DNA of 64,000 nucleotides from Bacteroidota bacterium (GTDB taxonomy: Bacteria; Bacteroidota; Bacteroidia; Chitinophagales; Chitinophagaceae). Location: assembly GCA_018266775.1 (NCBI GenBank), contig JAFDZS010000021.1:32049-96048 (forward strand), given 5' to 3'. Shown here in pieces: positions 26,764-35,556 of this stretch. Below the pieces are notes generated by a model. It made no database searches, was not told the origin of the DNA, and worked only from the letters and a program-made list of their open reading frames with translations. How positions within the stretch are numbered: position 1 is the first letter of the stretch; every line of letters begins with the position of its first letter. The position numbers were made by a program, and so were the translations under genes.

Positions 26764-29700
26764 ATGATAAAACACAAACTTACAGTCTTGCTGCTCTCTG
26801 CAGGACTTTGCCTTTCAGCAACAGCACAACCAACCAGCAAGGTTACAGATCCTGAAAAACAATTTAAAGATGCGAAAGAATTATTTGTGATGGGCCAATA
26901 TGCATTGGCTTATCCCTTGTTGAAAGACCTTAAAGAACAATACCCGGATAATACCATCAGCAACCATACTTACCTTAACGATGATATCAGTTATTATTAC
27001 ACAGTTTGTGAACTGAAACTGGTGCAACCCGTTGCTGAAGATGATGCCAAACATTATATTGAAGTGGTAAGCAATGAACCCCGCCGCGAACTGATGGCGT
27101 ACCATCTCGCCAAATTTTATTTCACGAAAGAAGATTTCAGTAATGCCATTACCTATTACGAAAGGGCAGGGCTGGATAATTTGAGCAATGAAGAAATTGC
27201 CGATGCAAAATTCGAACGGGCGTATTGTTATTTCAACTTAAAACAATTTGAAACAGCCAAACCGCTGTTTGATGAAATTCACCAACTGCCCGGGAATAAA
27301 TATTACTATCCTGCCAATTATTATTACGGCTTTATTTGCTATTACGACCGCCAATATAACGAAGCACTTAAAGCATTTAAACTGGTGGAAACGAAAGATG
27401 AGTATAAAGGCGTGGTGCCTTACTATATTGCCGAAATATATTATTTCCAGGGAAAGAAAGATGAATCACTGCGCTACGGTGAAAGTGTTTTAGCAAGGGG
27501 CGGTACATTATATTATGAAAAGGAAATGCGCCTGCTGATGGGGCAACTGCATTTTGAAAGAAAAGAATTTGCGAAAGCTTTGCCATTGATTGAATACTAT
27601 GTGAACAACAGTGATAAAGTAGATAAAGAAGTGCTGTATGAAGTAAGTTATTGTTATTACGAAGCCAGTCAATTACAAAAAGCCATTGATGGGTTTAAGC
27701 AACTGAGTAATTTAAAAGATTCGATGGGGCAAAACAGTATGTATTTACTCGGCGATTGTTACCTGAGAACCGGGCAAAAGGCCAATGCAAGAAATGCTTT
27801 TCAATATTGCGCCTATAATAACAGCAATGCAAAACAACAGGAAGTATCGCGGTTTATTTATGCCAAACTTTCTTACGAACTCGGTTACCAGGACATTGCT
27901 TTGAACGAACTGAAAAAATTCCTTTCTGATTATCCCGGCTCAGATTATGAAACGGAAGCCAAAGAAATTTTGGTGGGATTATTAGCGAATACCAACAATT
28001 TCAATGATGCATTAACGCTGTATGAATCGATGGGTAAACCAACACCAGCCATGCAGAAAGTATATCCACGCATCTTGTTTGGTAAGTCAGTTGAATACAT
28101 TAATGATCAGCAAACGGTACGGGCAGATGAATTGCTCACCAAAGTTTTGTCTGATGCAAATGGCGGTTCATTGTATCCTTATGCCAATTTCTGGAAAGGA
28201 GAAATTGCCCTGCGCAACCAGAAGTATGATGAAACCATAAAATTCATGACTGCTTATTTGCAAAGCAGTGCACCATCGCTGGGTGAAGCCACACCACAGG
28301 CAGCACGGTACGATCTTGGTTACAGCTGGTTAAAAAAAGAGAACTATAAAAATGCGCAGAATTATTTTGAACAGGTGGCAAAAACAGTAACCGTAACGTC
28401 GCCTGCGATAGAACAGGATGCGTATGTACGCACGGCTGATTGCTATTTCATGAACCGTGATTTTGCTAAGGCCAACAGCATGTATGATTATGTGATCAAT
28501 AATGCTTTACCACAAAGTGATTATGCTTATTTTCAAAAAGCGATGATCGCCGGTGTAAAAAGTTCTGCAGAAAAAATTAAGACGCTGAATACACTCACCC
28601 GCCAGTATCCGCAGAGTAACCTGGTGCCTGATGTGAACATGGAAGTTGCTAACACTTATATGGCAGATGAAAAATTCCGCGATGCCATACCTTATCTCAA
28701 TAAAATTCTTGAGTTGCAGGGCACTGGCGGATTAAAACCTATTACGTATCTCAAGCTAGGATTGTGTTATTACAACATTAATGATAATGCCAATGCGCTG
28801 ACCAATTACCAGGCATTAATTCAAAAATATCCACAATCGCCAGAGGCAGATGAAGCACTGGATAACATTAAGAATATTTATGTAGAAGATGGTAAGCCGA
28901 ATGATTATGTGGAACTGATGCGTAAGAATGGTAAAAATATTTCAGTAAGTGAAGCCGATTCGCTGAACTACACTTCCGCTGAATTGAAATATAATAATGG
29001 AGATTGCAATGCCGCGATTACCGGTTTCACCAATTATCTTTCTTTATATCCTGAAGGAGCATTTGCGCTGGAAGCTAATTATTACCGCAGCGAATGTTAT
29101 GATAAGAATAAAGATTTTACCAATGCCATTACAGGCTACAACTACGTAAATGCAAAAGGCCCCAGCCGGTATTTTGAACGGTCAACACTGGAAGCTGCAA
29201 GGATCAGTTATTTTGAGCAGAAGAATTATGCAGAAGCCAAGCGTTACTTTGAATCGCTGTTAGCCAATACTTCTAACAATGATAATATACTGGAAGCACT
29301 GCGTGGTTTGGTACGTTGCCAGTATTTACTGAAAGATTATGCTACCGCCAATGAAACAGCAAAAACATTGCTAACCAAAAAAGGTATCAGTACAGACGAT
29401 AAAGCCATTGCCTTCCTGGTGTTGGGTAAATCGCAGCAGCTGAATAATGATTGCACCAGTGCCGTGGGATCGTTTAAATCCTGTGCGGCCATTAATAAAT
29501 CATCATGGGGTGCAGAAGCCCGGTACGAAATTGCCAACTGCCAGTTTACTTCCAATAATTTAAGTACGGCAGAAAAATCAGCGATGGCGGTTATTAAAGA
29601 AACCGGCTCTTACGATTTGTGGGTGACCAAAGCTTATATTTTACTCGGCGATATTTTCATGCAGGAAAAAGATTATTTCAATGCAAAAGCCACTTATGAA

Positions 29701-29808
29701 AGTGTTGCCAAAAATGCAGTGATTCCTGAACTGAAAGCCGAAGCACAGCAAAAATTAGATAAAGCTACAGAGGAGGAAAAAGCAAGCAGTAAAGTAAGCA
29801 GCAATTAA
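26764..29808 (+). CDS. Large tetratricopeptide-repeat protein, exported
   Basis: A 1014-residue protein with a signal peptide (cleavage near ATAQ, residue 21) and repeated TPR/Sel1-like pairs over nearly the full length, for example 'AKFYFTKEDFSNAITYYERA', 'AVKPL'-type turns, 'YSWLKKENYKNAQNYFEQVA' and 'YKYPQSPEADEALDNIKNIY'-like stretches. The repeats resemble those of BamD/YbgF and gliding-associated SprE-type proteins, consistent with a periplasmic scaffold binding other envelope proteins. It is followed after 33 bases by an outer-membrane barrel gene in the same direction, so the two probably form an operon and perhaps a complex. The specific role is unknown. Confidence 0.85.
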   Translation: MIKHKLTVLLLSAGLCLSATAQPTSKVTDPEKQFKDAKELFVMGQYALAYPLLKDLKEQYPDNTISNHTYLNDDISYYYTVCELKLVQPVAEDDAKHYIEVVSNEPRRELMAYHLAKFYFTKEDFSNAITYYERAGLDNLSNEEIADAKFERAYCYFNLKQFETAKPLFDEIHQLPGNKYYYPANYYYGFICYYDRQYNEALKAFKLVETKDEYKGVVPYYIAEIYYFQGKKDESLRYGESVLARGGTLYYEKEMRLLMGQLHFERKEFAKALPLIEYYVNNSDKVDKEVLYEVSYCYYEASQLQKAIDGFKQLSNLKDSMGQNSMYLLGDCYLRTGQKANARNAFQYCAYNNSNAKQQEVSRFIYAKLSYELGYQDIALNELKKFLSDYPGSDYETEAKEILVGLLANTNNFNDALTLYESMGKPTPAMQKVYPRILFGKSVEYINDQQTVRADELLTKVLSDANGGSLYPYANFWKGEIALRNQKYDETIKFMTAYLQSSAPSLGEATPQAARYDLGYSWLKKENYKNAQNYFEQVAKTVTVTSPAIEQDAYVRTADCYFMNRDFAKANSMYDYVINNALPQSDYAYFQKAMIAGVKSSAEKIKTLNTLTRQYPQSNLVPDVNMEVANTYMADEKFRDAIPYLNKILELQGTGGLKPITYLKLGLCYYNINDNANALTNYQALIQKYPQSPEADEALDNIKNIYVEDGKPNDYVELMRKNGKNISVSEADSLNYTSAELKYNNGDCNAAITGFTNYLSLYPEGAFALEANYYRSECYDKNKDFTNAITGYNYVNAKGPSRYFERSTLEAARISYFEQKNYAEAKRYFESLLANTSNNDNILEALRGLVRCQYLLKDYATANETAKTLLTKKGISTDDKAIAFLVLGKSQQLNNDCTSAVGSFKSCAAINKSSWGAEARYEIANCQFTSNNLSTAEKSAMAVIKETGSYDLWVTKAYILLGDIFMQEKDYFNAKATYESVAKNAVIPELKAEAQQKLDKATEEEKASSKVSSN

Positions 29809-29841
29809 TATTACACTAAATCATTCGATAAAATCACAGCA

Positions 29842-31506
29842 ATGAATATACAGCTCAGAAAATATTTAACCCTCACCATGCAATGCACCGCAACAGCGTT
29901 ATTGTTGCTGGCAAGCGGCACTTTGTTTGCACAAAAAGATACTACAAAGAAAACGACTACCATAGATATTACATCAGCTTACAAACCTGTGTTGCGGAAT
30001 TCAGTAAAAATTAATTTTACGGCAGCTTATTTAAATGCAGATACCAGTAAGCCCAAAATGAATTATACTGTGCCCCCGCAAAACCTGTTTTATGCTTACC
30101 AGCCCATTTCATTAAAACCACTGGCGCTGCAGCAGGATACGAACCTTGACCTTGGCATACGCAACTATATTAAAGCAGGGTTTGGTAATTTCTCTACGCC
30201 TTATGTCAATGCGGGATTTAGTTTTGGTGATGGTAAAAAAAGTTTGCTGAATGTTTATGCAGATTATATTTCTTCCAAAGGCAAAATTAAATACCAGGAT
30301 TTTTCCCAACTGAACCTGAAAGGAGCCGGCAGTTATTTTACTGCAAAGAATGAAGCATACGGAGAAGTGAAGTTCAGCCAGAACGATACTTATTTATACG
30401 GTTACGATCATACCCTGCATAATTTCAGTAAAGACAGTATTCTTACCCAATACCAGGATATCAATTTGAAAGCCGGTATCAGGAATACAGTAGTGGGAGA
30501 TTTTGGCCTAAAATACAACCCAACAGTGCAAGTGGATAATTTTACCGGTAAAAACAAACTGAGTGAAAGTTCGCTGATTGTGAACGCACCAATAGAAAAG
30601 CAATTTGGAGAAGCTTTTGCATTGAAAGTGGAAGGAAGGGCAGACATTACTTCTTACACCACCAAAAATCTTACAAACAATGTAAAGCTCAGTAATAATG
30701 TATTTCAGTTGTCACCATCTTTGATATTTGCTTCTCCACAATTCAGCATCAATGGTGGCTTAACACCCACCTGGGACAATGGTAATTTTGTTTGGTTGCC
30801 CAATGTGTATGCGGAAGCGCAGATCAAGGAAAAAGTATTTATGATACAGGCCGGCTGGGTGGGTAACTATGTAAAAAATACTTTTCATAATCTTATCGCC
30901 ATCAATCCATACCTGCAAACAATTGCTTCGCAAACCAATACAAAAGAAATTGAGTATTATGGTGGCATAAAAGCAACATTAAGTAAACATTTTAATTTTA
31001 GCGCCAAAGCAGGGTTATTAAGTTATACCAACTTTGCTTTGTTTATTAATGATACTGCAAGCGATGGTAAATCTTTTAAAACGGTATATGAACCAAAGGC
31101 GAATAACTTCAGGGTGCATGGTGATTTAAGTTATATCAACCAGGATAAATTTACTTTGACCACAGGGTTAACGTTAAACGGTTATACCGGGTTTAACACC
31201 AACGCCAAAGCGTGGAATACCGTTCCGCTGGAACTTACCAGTTCTTTACGCTGGTGGGCTTATAAACAGGTTTTGCTGAAAGGTGATTTTTATATGTTTG
31301 GTGGTGGTAACTATATCGACAAAGGAAATGTTACAAAGTCATTTAAAGGTGGAACAGATTTGAGCGCCGGTTTGGAATTCAGGGTAAATAAAATGTTCAG
31401 CGCATGGCTGGATGTAAATAACATCCTCAATAATAAATACGAACGCTGGCACAATTACCAGGTGTACGGTTTAAATGTACTGGGTGGTGTGAGAGTAATG
31501 TTTTAA
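29842..31506 (+). CDS. Outer-membrane beta-barrel protein, TonB-dependent-receptor-like, without a plug domain
   Basis: A 554-residue protein with a signal peptide (to about residue 30, TLFAQ). After a roughly 90-residue N-terminal region come alternating strands of 8-12 residues typical of a large barrel. The end, FSAWLDVNNILNNKYERWHN with QVYGLNVLGGVRVMF, is exactly that of TonB-dependent receptors, including the terminal Phe. A plug domain and TonB box are not seen, and the length is too short for both, so this is a receptor-like barrel, not a typical transporter. It follows the TPR gene by 33 bases. A terminator is shared with the converging GroES-like gene. Confidence 0.82.
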   Translation: MNIQLRKYLTLTMQCTATALLLLASGTLFAQKDTTKKTTTIDITSAYKPVLRNSVKINFTAAYLNADTSKPKMNYTVPPQNLFYAYQPISLKPLALQQDTNLDLGIRNYIKAGFGNFSTPYVNAGFSFGDGKKSLLNVYADYISSKGKIKYQDFSQLNLKGAGSYFTAKNEAYGEVKFSQNDTYLYGYDHTLHNFSKDSILTQYQDINLKAGIRNTVVGDFGLKYNPTVQVDNFTGKNKLSESSLIVNAPIEKQFGEAFALKVEGRADITSYTTKNLTNNVKLSNNVFQLSPSLIFASPQFSINGGLTPTWDNGNFVWLPNVYAEAQIKEKVFMIQAGWVGNYVKNTFHNLIAINPYLQTIASQTNTKEIEYYGGIKATLSKHFNFSAKAGLLSYTNFALFINDTASDGKSFKTVYEPKANNFRVHGDLSYINQDKFTLTTGLTLNGYTGFNTNAKAWNTVPLELTSSLRWWAYKQVLLKGDFYMFGGGNYIDKGNVTKSFKGGTDLSAGLEFRVNKMFSAWLDVNNILNNKYERWHNYQVYGLNVLGGVRVMF

Positions 31507-31545
31507 ACGGAGATGAATTTGATTTTGTCATGAATAGTTTTTTAT

Positions 31546-31610
31546 CGGTCAGACGTGGACGTCAGACCGTGTGAGGTCTCCAATATGGTCTGACGTCCAC
31601 GTCTGACCAT
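31546..31610. repeat. Two copies of the GGTC-GACG palindrome family in opposite orientation
   Basis: The copy at 31546-31569 reads CGGTCAGACG-TGGA-CGTCAGACCG. The copy at about 31586-31609 reads TGGTCTGACG-TCCA-CGTCTGACCA. Each has one central mismatch in its arms, and the two are inverted relative to each other. They are the same family as 4044-4083 and the array at 4888-5432. A third unrelated short hairpin, CTTCAAGCT/AGCTTGAAG, follows at 31619-31638. Confidence 0.85.
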
Positions 31611-31670
31611 GTTGTACCTTCAAGCTCCAGCTTGAAGCTGCTCACTAACACGAATTACGCATTGATATAT

Positions 31671-31700
31671 AAAACAGCCCGGAAACTTCCGGGCTGTTTT
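31671..31700. terminator. Bidirectional terminator between the barrel and GroES-like genes
   Basis: Arms AAAACAGCCCGGAA (31671-31684) and TTCCGGGCTGTTTT (31687-31700). T runs on both strands. It serves the two converging genes. Confidence 0.88.
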
Positions 31701-31718
31701 TATCAGATAAAATACATT

Positions 31719-32090
31719 TTATAAATCTTCTTCCCGTTCCAGCATCAACACGGCAGACTGCGGTACGATGTAATATTTTTCTTTTTCATAAATTACTTCA
31801 GTAGCACCGCTGAGTAAAAAAATAGCCAGGTCGCCTTCCCTGGCCTGCAGCGGCAGGTATTTGATCTTTTCTTCTTCCGGTTTCCAGCTTTCTTCTTCCA
31901 CAGGCATGGGCAATGCGTAGCCGGGCCCGGTTTTGATCACATAACCCTGTTGTACTTTTTCTTTTTCCTGCACGCCGGGTGGCAGGTATAAGCCACTATC
32001 TGTTCTGTCGTTGGGCGTGGCCGGTTTAATCAACAGCCTGTCGCCGATAACAATCAGCTTTTTCAGTTTATTATCCGGTGTTAAATACAT
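31719..32090 (-). CDS. GroES-like co-chaperonin fold protein (divergent Cpn10)
   Basis: 123 residues from the ATG at 32090 (MYLTPDNKLKKL); an ATG seven codons upstream is also possible. The core has the Cpn10 pattern: 'LIVIGDRLLIKPATPNDRTD' then SGLYLPPG at the mobile-loop position, VIKTGPGY, and the ending YYIVPQSAVLMLERE. It is longer than a standard GroES because of an insertion around 60-85 (VEEESWKPEEEKIKYLPLQA). No groEL gene is adjacent, so it may not be the main GroES of the cell. Whether it assembles as a heptamer cannot be told from the sequence. Confidence 0.82.
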   Translation of the reverse strand: MYLTPDNKLKKLIVIGDRLLIKPATPNDRTDSGLYLPPGVQEKEKVQQGYVIKTGPGYALPMPVEEESWKPEEEKIKYLPLQAREGDLAIFLLSGATEVIYEKEKYYIVPQSAVLMLEREEDL

Positions 32091-32135
32091 GGCAAATCTT
32101 TTATGATGCAAATGTATACAATGTAGCTATTCATT

Positions 32136-32188
32136 GTTTATGGTTAATAGTTCATACCTCATTCACCATTGACCATTCACCATTATTT
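32136..32188. repeat. Intergenic copy of the CCATTGACCATTCACC repeat
   Basis: Contains ATTGACCATTCACCATT (32168-32184), identical to 21761-21777. It lies in the divergent gap between the GroES-like gene and the HU-CCDC81 gene. Confidence 0.6.
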
Positions 32189-32249
32189 CTCCCCGAAAAA
32201 TTATATGCTTTCCCCATTTTCCCCTCTTTCGCTTCTCGTTTAGTTAATG

Positions 32250-32257
32250 TACCTTTG
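32250..32257 (+). promoter_or_regulatory. Putative -7 box for the HU-CCDC81 / lspA transcript
   Basis: TACCTTTG matches TAnnTTTG and lies 22 bases upstream of the start at 32280. A TTC triplet near 32228 is only a weak -33 match. Confidence 0.4.
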
Positions 32258-32279
32258 TCCGCATACTGTTTTATCCATT

Positions 32280-32882
32280 ATGGAACAATTGATCGCAGCC
32301 TATTTATTTCAAAACAAAACCTGCCCATTACCGGGTTTGGGTACGTTACAATTATTGCCGGGTAAAGCAGAAGGCGATTTTTTGAATAGTGTGATCATGC
32401 CGCCTGCGCCAGTGATTCAATTGGATGCAAAAGAAACTGACGCCAGTAATTTACTGGATTTTATTGCTGCCAAAAAAACACAAACTGTGATGCAGGCTAT
32501 TGATGTATTGGGTTCATTTTGCAATACACTTAAAGCTGCAACATTATCACAACAATCTGCCCCATTAAATGGTATTGGTGATTTTTATACCGACGGTAAA
32601 GGTGTAATACAGTTCAGGGCAAAAAATATTGCCGCTGCTTTTCTGCAACCTGTACGTGCTGAAAGGGTGATACATCCGCAGGCGGAACATGCCATACTGG
32701 TGGGTGATAAAGAAACCACCAATACGGTAATGACAGAATTCTATGGCGACACACCTGTTCAAAAAGACCGCTGGTGGGTGTGGGCAATTATTTTGGCAGC
32801 CATTGCTTTGATCTTACTCTTTATTTATTTATTGAATAATGCATCTCTTGTTTCATCTGCAGGAAATGCAATGCCTGTTTGA
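32280..32882 (+). CDS. HU-CCDC81 domain protein with one membrane helix
   Basis: 200 residues from the ATG at 32280 (MEQLIAAYLF); the frame is open 33 bases upstream without resemblance. The N-terminal half (about 1-130) has the bacterial CCDC81-like HU signature LPGLGTLQLLP followed by a PPAPVIQLD string; this degenerate HU pair is found in Bacteroidota proteins that usually end in a SPOR domain. Here the C-terminus instead has one membrane helix (about 163-185, WWVWAIILAAIALILLFIYL) and a short tail; no SPOR domain is present. A cytoplasmic DNA- or protein-binding part tethered to the membrane is inferred. It precedes lspA by one base. Confidence 0.75.
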   Translation: MEQLIAAYLFQNKTCPLPGLGTLQLLPGKAEGDFLNSVIMPPAPVIQLDAKETDASNLLDFIAAKKTQTVMQAIDVLGSFCNTLKAATLSQQSAPLNGIGDFYTDGKGVIQFRAKNIAAAFLQPVRAERVIHPQAEHAILVGDKETTNTVMTEFYGDTPVQKDRWWVWAIILAAIALILLFIYLLNNASLVSSAGNAMPV

Positions 32883-32883
32883 T

Positions 32884-33411
32884 ATGAAAAAGCTTACCAA
32901 AATAATTGTGTTCTGTGCCTGTTGCCTTGTTTTTATTGGTTGCGACAGGGTGACTAAAGAACTGGCGAAGCAACATTTGAAAGATCAGCCACCTGTTACT
33001 TATTTACACAACACTTTCCGGTTAGAATATGTGGAGAATACCGGTGCTGCTTTAAGTTTGGGAGATGACCTGCCGAAGGCTGCAAGTTTCTGGTTGCTGA
33101 GCATTGTGCCATTAGTTGTTTTATTATGGTTACTTTATTTCACTATAAAGAATATTGATACCATGCGCAATATGAAGATGATTTCCATTGCATTGGTGTT
33201 TTCCGGTGGTATCGGGAATATCATTGACCGGTTACTCTTTGACCGTCATGTCACTGATTTTATGAACATGGGAATTGGAGACCTGCGTACCGGAATTTTT
33301 AATGTAGCCGATGTTTGTGTTACTGCCGGTGTAATAGGATTGCTGCTTTTCTTTAACGATAAAAAAAAGAACCCTGATGCAGTTCCTGCTGCTGATGTTC
33401 CAGTTCAATAA
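32884..33411 (+). CDS. lspA: Lipoprotein signal peptidase (signal peptidase II)
   Basis: 175 residues from the ATG at 32884, one base past the preceding stop. Four membrane helices as in LspA. The conserved N-terminal D-x-x-T-K reads DRVTK; an ENTGAALSLG motif stands for the usual NxGAAFG. The two catalytic aspartates are in GGIGNIIDRLL and GIFNVADVCVTAG. It removes signal peptides from prolipoproteins in the inner membrane. The C-terminus (NPDAVPAADVPVQ) is a polar tail. Its placement downstream of the HU-CCDC81 gene and upstream of a methyltransferase suggests one transcript of three genes. Confidence 0.93.
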   Translation: MKKLTKIIVFCACCLVFIGCDRVTKELAKQHLKDQPPVTYLHNTFRLEYVENTGAALSLGDDLPKAASFWLLSIVPLVVLLWLLYFTIKNIDTMRNMKMISIALVFSGGIGNIIDRLLFDRHVTDFMNMGIGDLRTGIFNVADVCVTAGVIGLLLFFNDKKKNPDAVPAADVPVQ

Positions 33412-33420
33412 AACGTTTTC

Positions 33421-34308
33421 ATGATTCATTATTCCCATTGTCCTGTTTGTAATGCAGTTGAAATTGCCCCCGTGTTAACAGTAAAGGATTTTACAGTTTC
33501 TCAAAAAGATTTTAGTATCTGGCATTGCAATAGCTGTACCGCAAGGTTTACACAGGATGTGCCTGAACAGGATGCTATTGGTGCTTATTACAAATCTGAT
33601 AATTATATTTCTCACAGCGATACAAAAAAGGGCCTGGTAAATTCTTTATATCATTCAGTAAGAAAACGCACACTGAATAAAAAGAAACAACTGGTGATAC
33701 AGGAAACCGGCATGCAGAAAGGCGCTTTACTTGATATCGGCTGCGGTACCGGTGCTTTCCTGCATACCATGAAAACGGCAGGCTGGGGCATCACTGGCCT
33801 TGAACCTGATGATACTGCAAGGCAAAAAGCGGTGGAGCTATACGGCATCCACCCCCAAACGCCGGATCAATTGTTCTCATTACAGCCGGAAAGTTTTCAT
33901 GCCATAACGATGTGGCATGTACTGGAACATGTGCACGATCTGCATGGATATATAAAGCAGTTATACCAATTGCTGGCACCGGGTGGAAGAATTTTTATTG
34001 CAGTACCCAATTATACTTCGGCAGATGCGGAAAAATATGATGCCTGTTGGGCAGCGTATGATGTGCCCCGCCACCTGTATCATTTTTCTCCTTTGGCAAT
34101 GGAACAATTGATGACGCAGTACAGGCTAAAAATTACTGCGGTAAAACCAATGTGGTATGATAGTTTTTATGTGAGTATGCTGAGCGAACAATATAAAAAT
34201 GGAAAGGGCAACTTGATGGCTGCATGTGTTAATGGCTTACGCTCCAACCTGAACGCCATGAGGGATCATAAAAAATGCAGTTCGGTAATATATGTAATCA
34301 GTAAATAG
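33421..34308 (+). CDS. Class I SAM-dependent methyltransferase with N-terminal zinc-ribbon
   Basis: A 295-residue protein. Residues 5-40 hold two paired cysteines, HCPVCN and HCNSCTARF, forming a probable zinc-binding knuckle. The Rossmann core has LLDIGCGTGAFLHTMKTAGW at about 100-119 (SAM-binding motif I), the acidic GLEPD at the end of strand 2, and ITMWHVLEHVHD (motif IV). The layout resembles methyltransferases acting on sugar or small-molecule substrates in surface polysaccharide pathways, but the substrate is not evident. It starts 9 bases after lspA, so co-transcription is likely. Confidence 0.85.
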   Translation: MIHYSHCPVCNAVEIAPVLTVKDFTVSQKDFSIWHCNSCTARFTQDVPEQDAIGAYYKSDNYISHSDTKKGLVNSLYHSVRKRTLNKKKQLVIQETGMQKGALLDIGCGTGAFLHTMKTAGWGITGLEPDDTARQKAVELYGIHPQTPDQLFSLQPESFHAITMWHVLEHVHDLHGYIKQLYQLLAPGGRIFIAVPNYTSADAEKYDACWAAYDVPRHLYHFSPLAMEQLMTQYRLKITAVKPMWYDSFYVSMLSEQYKNGKGNLMAACVNGLRSNLNAMRDHKKCSSVIYVISK

Positions 34309-34495
34309 AAGTTTTTTTAAAGGCCTTCCTTCAAAATATGTCTTCACAAGTGAAATATGAAACTGATCATTAAAAGAAGGCAACCCGTTCAGGTGTAATT
34401 TTCATTTTCAGCATTAAAATATACACGAACATTAAGCGGTGTGAATCTGCTTGCAGCGGGTTGACTTCTTCAGTTAATATCTAATCATTGTAAAA
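34309..34495. other. Intergenic stretch upstream of the candidate small RNA
   Basis: AT-rich, no open reading frame of note. A TTG at 34461-34463 and TAATCATTG at 34482-34490 could be -33 and -7 elements of a plus-strand promoter, though the second is a poor match. Confidence 0.4.
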
Positions 34496-34634
34496 ATAAA
34501 AGCGCTTCCTTTTAAAAGACTGTTTCGCCCAAATGGTAATATTCAGCACCTTAAAGAAGGTTTAAGGTGTTATGCCGCATCTTCTGTTTTAAGTAGAGCG
34601 GCATGAAAAAGCCAACATCATGTGTTGGCTTTTT
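34496..34634 (+). ncRNA. Candidate structured small RNA ending in a terminator
   Basis: Three hairpins in a row: CACCTTAAA/TTTAAGGTG (34547-34569), ATGCCGC/GCGGCAT (34572-34604) and a terminator stem (34606-34634). They lie in a 354-base gap between the methyltransferase and the converging glutaminyl cyclase gene. The terminator alone could serve those two genes. The extra stems are what suggest a separate transcript. No known RNA family was recognised, and the 5' end is a guess from a weak promoter match. Confidence 0.3.
34606..34634. terminator. Bidirectional terminator
   Basis: Arms AAAAAGCCAACA (34606-34617) and TGTTGGCTTTTT (34623-34634), 5-base loop, T runs on both strands. It ends the minus-strand glutaminyl cyclase transcript and whatever arrives on the plus strand. 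Confidence 0.88.
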
Positions 34635-34662
34635 CTCTGGCTTCAAAAATATTTTGATACGA

Positions 34663-35475
34663 TTAATTTAGCTTCAACTCAAACATCAGCGGCCAGCGTT
34701 TACCGGTAATATACATTTTTTTGGAAGTACTGTCATAAGCAATACCGTTGAGCACATCTGTTCTGTCCTGCACAATATCTTTTGCAAAATATTTGGAAGG
34801 GAAATTGGTGACGTCCATTTTGCCAACAACTTCTCCGGTTGAAGGATTTATTTTAATAATAATATCCTGCTGCCACACATTGGCAAAAATGAAACCATCA
34901 ATATATTCCAGTTCGTTAATACTGTCTACAGGTTTTGAATCTTCTTTCACTGCCAGAATACTTTTTACTTTAAAAGTTTCAGCATCTACAAAATATAAAT
35001 TAGATGAACCATCGCTGAGGATCAAATCAGTGCCATTATTCGTCATGCCCCAACCTTCATAAGGCCAGCTCAGCATCTTAATGGGCTGGTCAATATTTTT
35101 TTCATCGTATACATATACTACATGGTTTTTCCAGGTAAGTTGATAAATTTTTCCTTTAAAAACCTGTATACCTTCTCCAAAAATTTTGGGGTCGGTGTAC
35201 ATGTGTTTTTTCTCCACTTTACCGGTTTTAATGTCTGCAATCCTTAATGAAGATTCATTTTCCATACCGGTGCCCTCATAAAATTTACCATTATAGATTT
35301 GTAATCCTTCTGTGAAAGCGCTGGTATCGTGGGGATACATATTCAGTATATTATAACTGATCTGTGGTGCAGGGTGCGGCTCCAGGGAAGGGTCAATAGA
35401 GATTTGTGAATTGGTTTCATTTCCATTACATGCAGCCAGGATAAAGATCACAGCCGTAACTAAGCTATATTTCAT
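34663..35475 (-). CDS. Glutaminyl-peptide cyclotransferase lipoprotein
   Basis: A 270-residue predicted lipoprotein (lipobox ILAAC, Cys16). The rest is the five-bladed propeller of the plant/bacterial glutamine cyclotransferase family: YPHDTSAFTEGLQIYNGKFY near 47-66, YEGTGMENESSLRI, 'IFGEGIQVFKGKIYQLTWKN' near 103-122, 'NELEYIDGFIFANVWQQDII' and the ending 'VLNGIAYDSTSKKMYITGKR'. These enzymes form N-terminal pyroglutamate on exported peptides. Conserved Glu and Trp residues of the active site region are present. Anchored to the inner or outer membrane facing the periplasm. The gene follows the saccharopine-dehydrogenase-like gene by 81 bases. Confidence 0.92.
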   Translation of the reverse strand: MKYSLVTAVIFILAACNGNETNSQISIDPSLEPHPAPQISYNILNMYPHDTSAFTEGLQIYNGKFYEGTGMENESSLRIADIKTGKVEKKHMYTDPKIFGEGIQVFKGKIYQLTWKNHVVYVYDEKNIDQPIKMLSWPYEGWGMTNNGTDLILSDGSSNLYFVDAETFKVKSILAVKEDSKPVDSINELEYIDGFIFANVWQQDIIIKINPSTGEVVGKMDVTNFPSKYFAKDIVQDRTDVLNGIAYDSTSKKMYITGKRWPLMFELKLN

Positions 35476-35556
35476 ACATTAATTAATGAGTATGGGCAAA
35501 AGTAATAAACTGCGCCTGATGTTGCGCCTTTTTGTTGGTAAAAGATTGTAAAAGCA

